From assembly GCA_964618215.1 (NCBI GenBank), contig CAZTZE010000001.1, forward strand, positions 104,223 to 168,222: a stretch of 64,000 nt of DNA, read 5' to 3'. The stretch comes from CG2-30-58-95 sp964618215 (GTDB lineage Bacteria > Chloroflexota > Anaerolineae > Anaerolineales > Villigracilaceae). Shown in pieces: positions 62,661 to 64,000 of the stretch. The notes under the pieces are model-generated. The model had not been told where the DNA came from and searched no databases. It worked only from the letters and a program-made list of their open reading frames with translations. The position numbers and the translations under genes were made by a program. Within the stretch, counting starts at the first letter, position 1, and each line of letters begins with the position of its first letter.

Positions 62661-63866
62661 GTGGGAATGACCCGTACTGTCAGGCACTTCAGTTTACACC
62701 GTATTACCGGAGCTCGCCCCGGGCTGGGCGAAGGAACGGAGCTGCGCGTCGTCGCCGACGTGGAAAACGGGGTGCTGCCGGTGATTCAGGTGGAGGAGGT
62801 CGTTATCCGGGAGTATGCCCGGCAGTCGCGCTGGCCGCATCGCTGGGTGACCCTCTTTATTTTAGAGGACCTGCAACCCCTGATTCGGCAGTTGCGTTTG
62901 GGAGCGGCAGCTGCAAGCCTGACCCCCCTCGGCCCGGCCCTGGGCCATCCCCTGGGCGGCGAACTGGCCGAGGGGCAGGCATTATACCCCAACGGGGCAT
63001 TATCCCCCGAAAGCGCGGCGGCACTGGAATACCGGACGGTCGTTAACGTCTACGATCTGGCCAACCTGACGGGTTGTAACATCTTCGCCAACCGGAGGGC
63101 GATGGTGGAGCAAGGCTACTGGGACGACCCGCTCGCCCTGCGGGGGTTGTTGGCCCATGAGCACGCCCATCCCCTGGCCGAGAATGAAACCGCCCGGGCT
63201 TCCCGCCATTTGAGATTGAGGATTGAGGATTGCGGATTGCGGATCGAAGAAGATGAAAATCCAAAATCCAAAATCCAAAATCTAAAATCTAAAATCGTCC
63301 CGGTGCTTACTTCATTGGCCGAAAAACTGTGCCTGTACGCGCCGCGCGAGATTTTTGCCAACGAAGTGACCATCCAGAGCGGCTTTGCCGACGGTTTGTT
63401 GCACTTGAACTTACGCAACGTGGACAACGCCGGCCGCAGCGTTTCCGGACGGGATGGCCTGGTGCAGCAGTTGCGCCAGGAGGCGGCCCAGGGGAACCTG
63501 ACCCCGGCAGCCGCTGACCTGGTACTGCTCGTCGGCGACCTGAGCGGTTACCTGGACCTGGCGTTGGAAGTGGCCCCTTTTTATCGTGCTGGCCGGGCGG
63601 CCGACGCCAGCTCGTTGGAGATGGCCCTGCAGACCACAGTCTTCCCGCACCTGGATCGCCTGGTCCCGCAGGCTTTCGCCGATCTAAGGGATCGGTACAT
63701 TGACCTGCGCACTGACCTGACGGGGCCTGAACTGCTTCTCTGGGGCCAGGGTGTGCTGGACACGCTGGTTCGAGTGCTGGCCGAGAAAGAGCTGAAGATC
63801 GCTTATCGCTTATCGCTGATGGCTGATGGTAGATATACTGTGCACGGCCATAACTCGAACTTTTAG
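62661..63866 (+). CDS. Unknown protein with HEHAH motif in the gas vesicle cluster
   Basis: A 401-residue protein that I do not recognise. It has a beta-rich N-terminal part (RVVADVENGVLPVIQVEEVVIREY), a central LLAHEHAHPLAENETA segment (about residues 167-182) that resembles a metallopeptidase HExxH-type helix, and a helical C-terminal half. Residues about 184-212 (LRLRIEDCGLRIEEDENPKS...) are encoded by word repeats that appear to have invaded in frame. GTG at 62661 follows GAGG by five bases; ATG 62667 is the alternative. It may be a protease-like accessory factor or a structural protein. Confidence 0.6.
   Translation: MGMTRTVRHFSLHRITGARPGLGEGTELRVVADVENGVLPVIQVEEVVIREYARQSRWPHRWVTLFILEDLQPLIRQLRLGAAAASLTPLGPALGHPLGGELAEGQALYPNGALSPESAAALEYRTVVNVYDLANLTGCNIFANRRAMVEQGYWDDPLALRGLLAHEHAHPLAENETARASRHLRLRIEDCGLRIEEDENPKSKIQNLKSKIVPVLTSLAEKLCLYAPREIFANEVTIQSGFADGLLHLNLRNVDNAGRSVSGRDGLVQQLRQEAAQGNLTPAAADLVLLVGDLSGYLDLALEVAPFYRAGRAADASSLEMALQTTVFPHLDRLVPQAFADLRDRYIDLRTDLTGPELLLWGQGVLDTLVRVLAEKELKIAYRLSLMADGRYTVHGHNSNF
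63211..63296. repeat. Word repeats inside a coding frame
   Basis: GATTGAGGATTGAGGATTGC and GGATTGCGGAT face AATCCAAAATCCAAAATCC and AAATCTAAAATC. The whole block stays in frame within the HEHAH protein gene. Confidence 0.75.
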
Positions 63867-63882
63867 TTTATGCACCAAACCC

Positions 63883-63978
63883 GTCAACGAATCGGAAACG
63901 AATAAACGAATGAAGTAGAAGTTGGACTTTGGACTAAAAAAAGAGAGGTATTCGTTTATTCGTTGGTCATTCGTTGAC
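63883..63978. repeat. 29-bp inverted repeat near the window end
   Basis: The arms 63883-63911 and 63950-63978 begin and end with GTCAACGAAT and hold ACGAATAAACGAAT; only five central bases differ. It is a boundary word-repeat hairpin with an ACGAAT word. The window ends 22 bases later, without another gene start. Confidence 0.75.
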
Positions 63979-64000
63979 GGAGGTTTCACGGTAAAAAACT

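Overview
The window looks like chromosomal DNA of an uncultured Chloroflexota (Anaerolineae-like) bacterium. This is inferred from three things. The solute-binding lipoprotein has a proline/threonine linker after its lipobox. There is a large MalT/SARP-type regulator and many GAF/PAS/HD-GYP sensors. Gene boundaries are littered with short degenerate 'word' repeats in facing orientations. No rRNA, tRNA or CRISPR array was seen, so the lineage call is an inference.

Layout. 1-11 kb (minus strand): a molybdenum hydroxylase (large subunit cut by the window edge, 2Fe-2S and FAD subunits), a DinB protein, an NmrA-like oxidoreductase, then an operon of a family III CoA-transferase, FdrA, a nitrilase-family amidase, a DUF1116 (YlbE/AllG-like) protein and a double cyclase-family hydrolase. 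Together they suggest catabolism of a nitrogen-containing ring or ureide-like compound. 11.4-24 kb (minus strand): a PD-(D/E)XK nuclease, then a compact type VII-like (WXG100/FtsK-SpoIIIE) secretion locus. It has a VWA-FHA membrane protein, four or five WXG100-type small proteins (one with a repeat tail), a pseudokinase with a C-terminal membrane helix, a 1514-residue three-ATPase EccC/EssC homologue and a ubiquitin-like/double-FHA protein. A Ser/Thr kinase with an extracytoplasmic beta-propeller is transcribed divergently and may feed the FHA modules.

26-44 kb (plus strand): a decayed insertion sequence, a large ATPase/TPR/BTAD regulator, then a carboxylic-acid block (KASIII-like protein with an altered active site, two acyl-CoA ligases, two alpha/beta hydrolases, an SDR) followed by a complete branched-chain-type ABC importer. 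44-47 kb is accessory DNA: a 145-bp repeat also found at 26.3 kb, a hairpin-rich non-coding stretch, an orphan promoter and an IS701-type transposase pseudogene broken partly by two copies of the same 16-bp insertion.

47-58 kb (plus strand): a signalling block (MEDS protein, 1.2-kb-residue-scale hybrid-input histidine kinase, NarL regulator, receiver proteins, HD-GYP phosphodiesterase, second histidine kinase, OmpR regulator) that runs directly into a gas vesicle cluster at 57.9-63.9 kb. That cluster holds gvpA, a GvpC-like protein with 33-residue repeats, gvpN, an Hsp20/GvpH-like protein and several unrecognised proteins, and probably continues beyond the window.

The two most notable systems are the type VII-like locus with an EssB-like pseudokinase and the atypical gas vesicle cluster with its adjacent two-component regulators.
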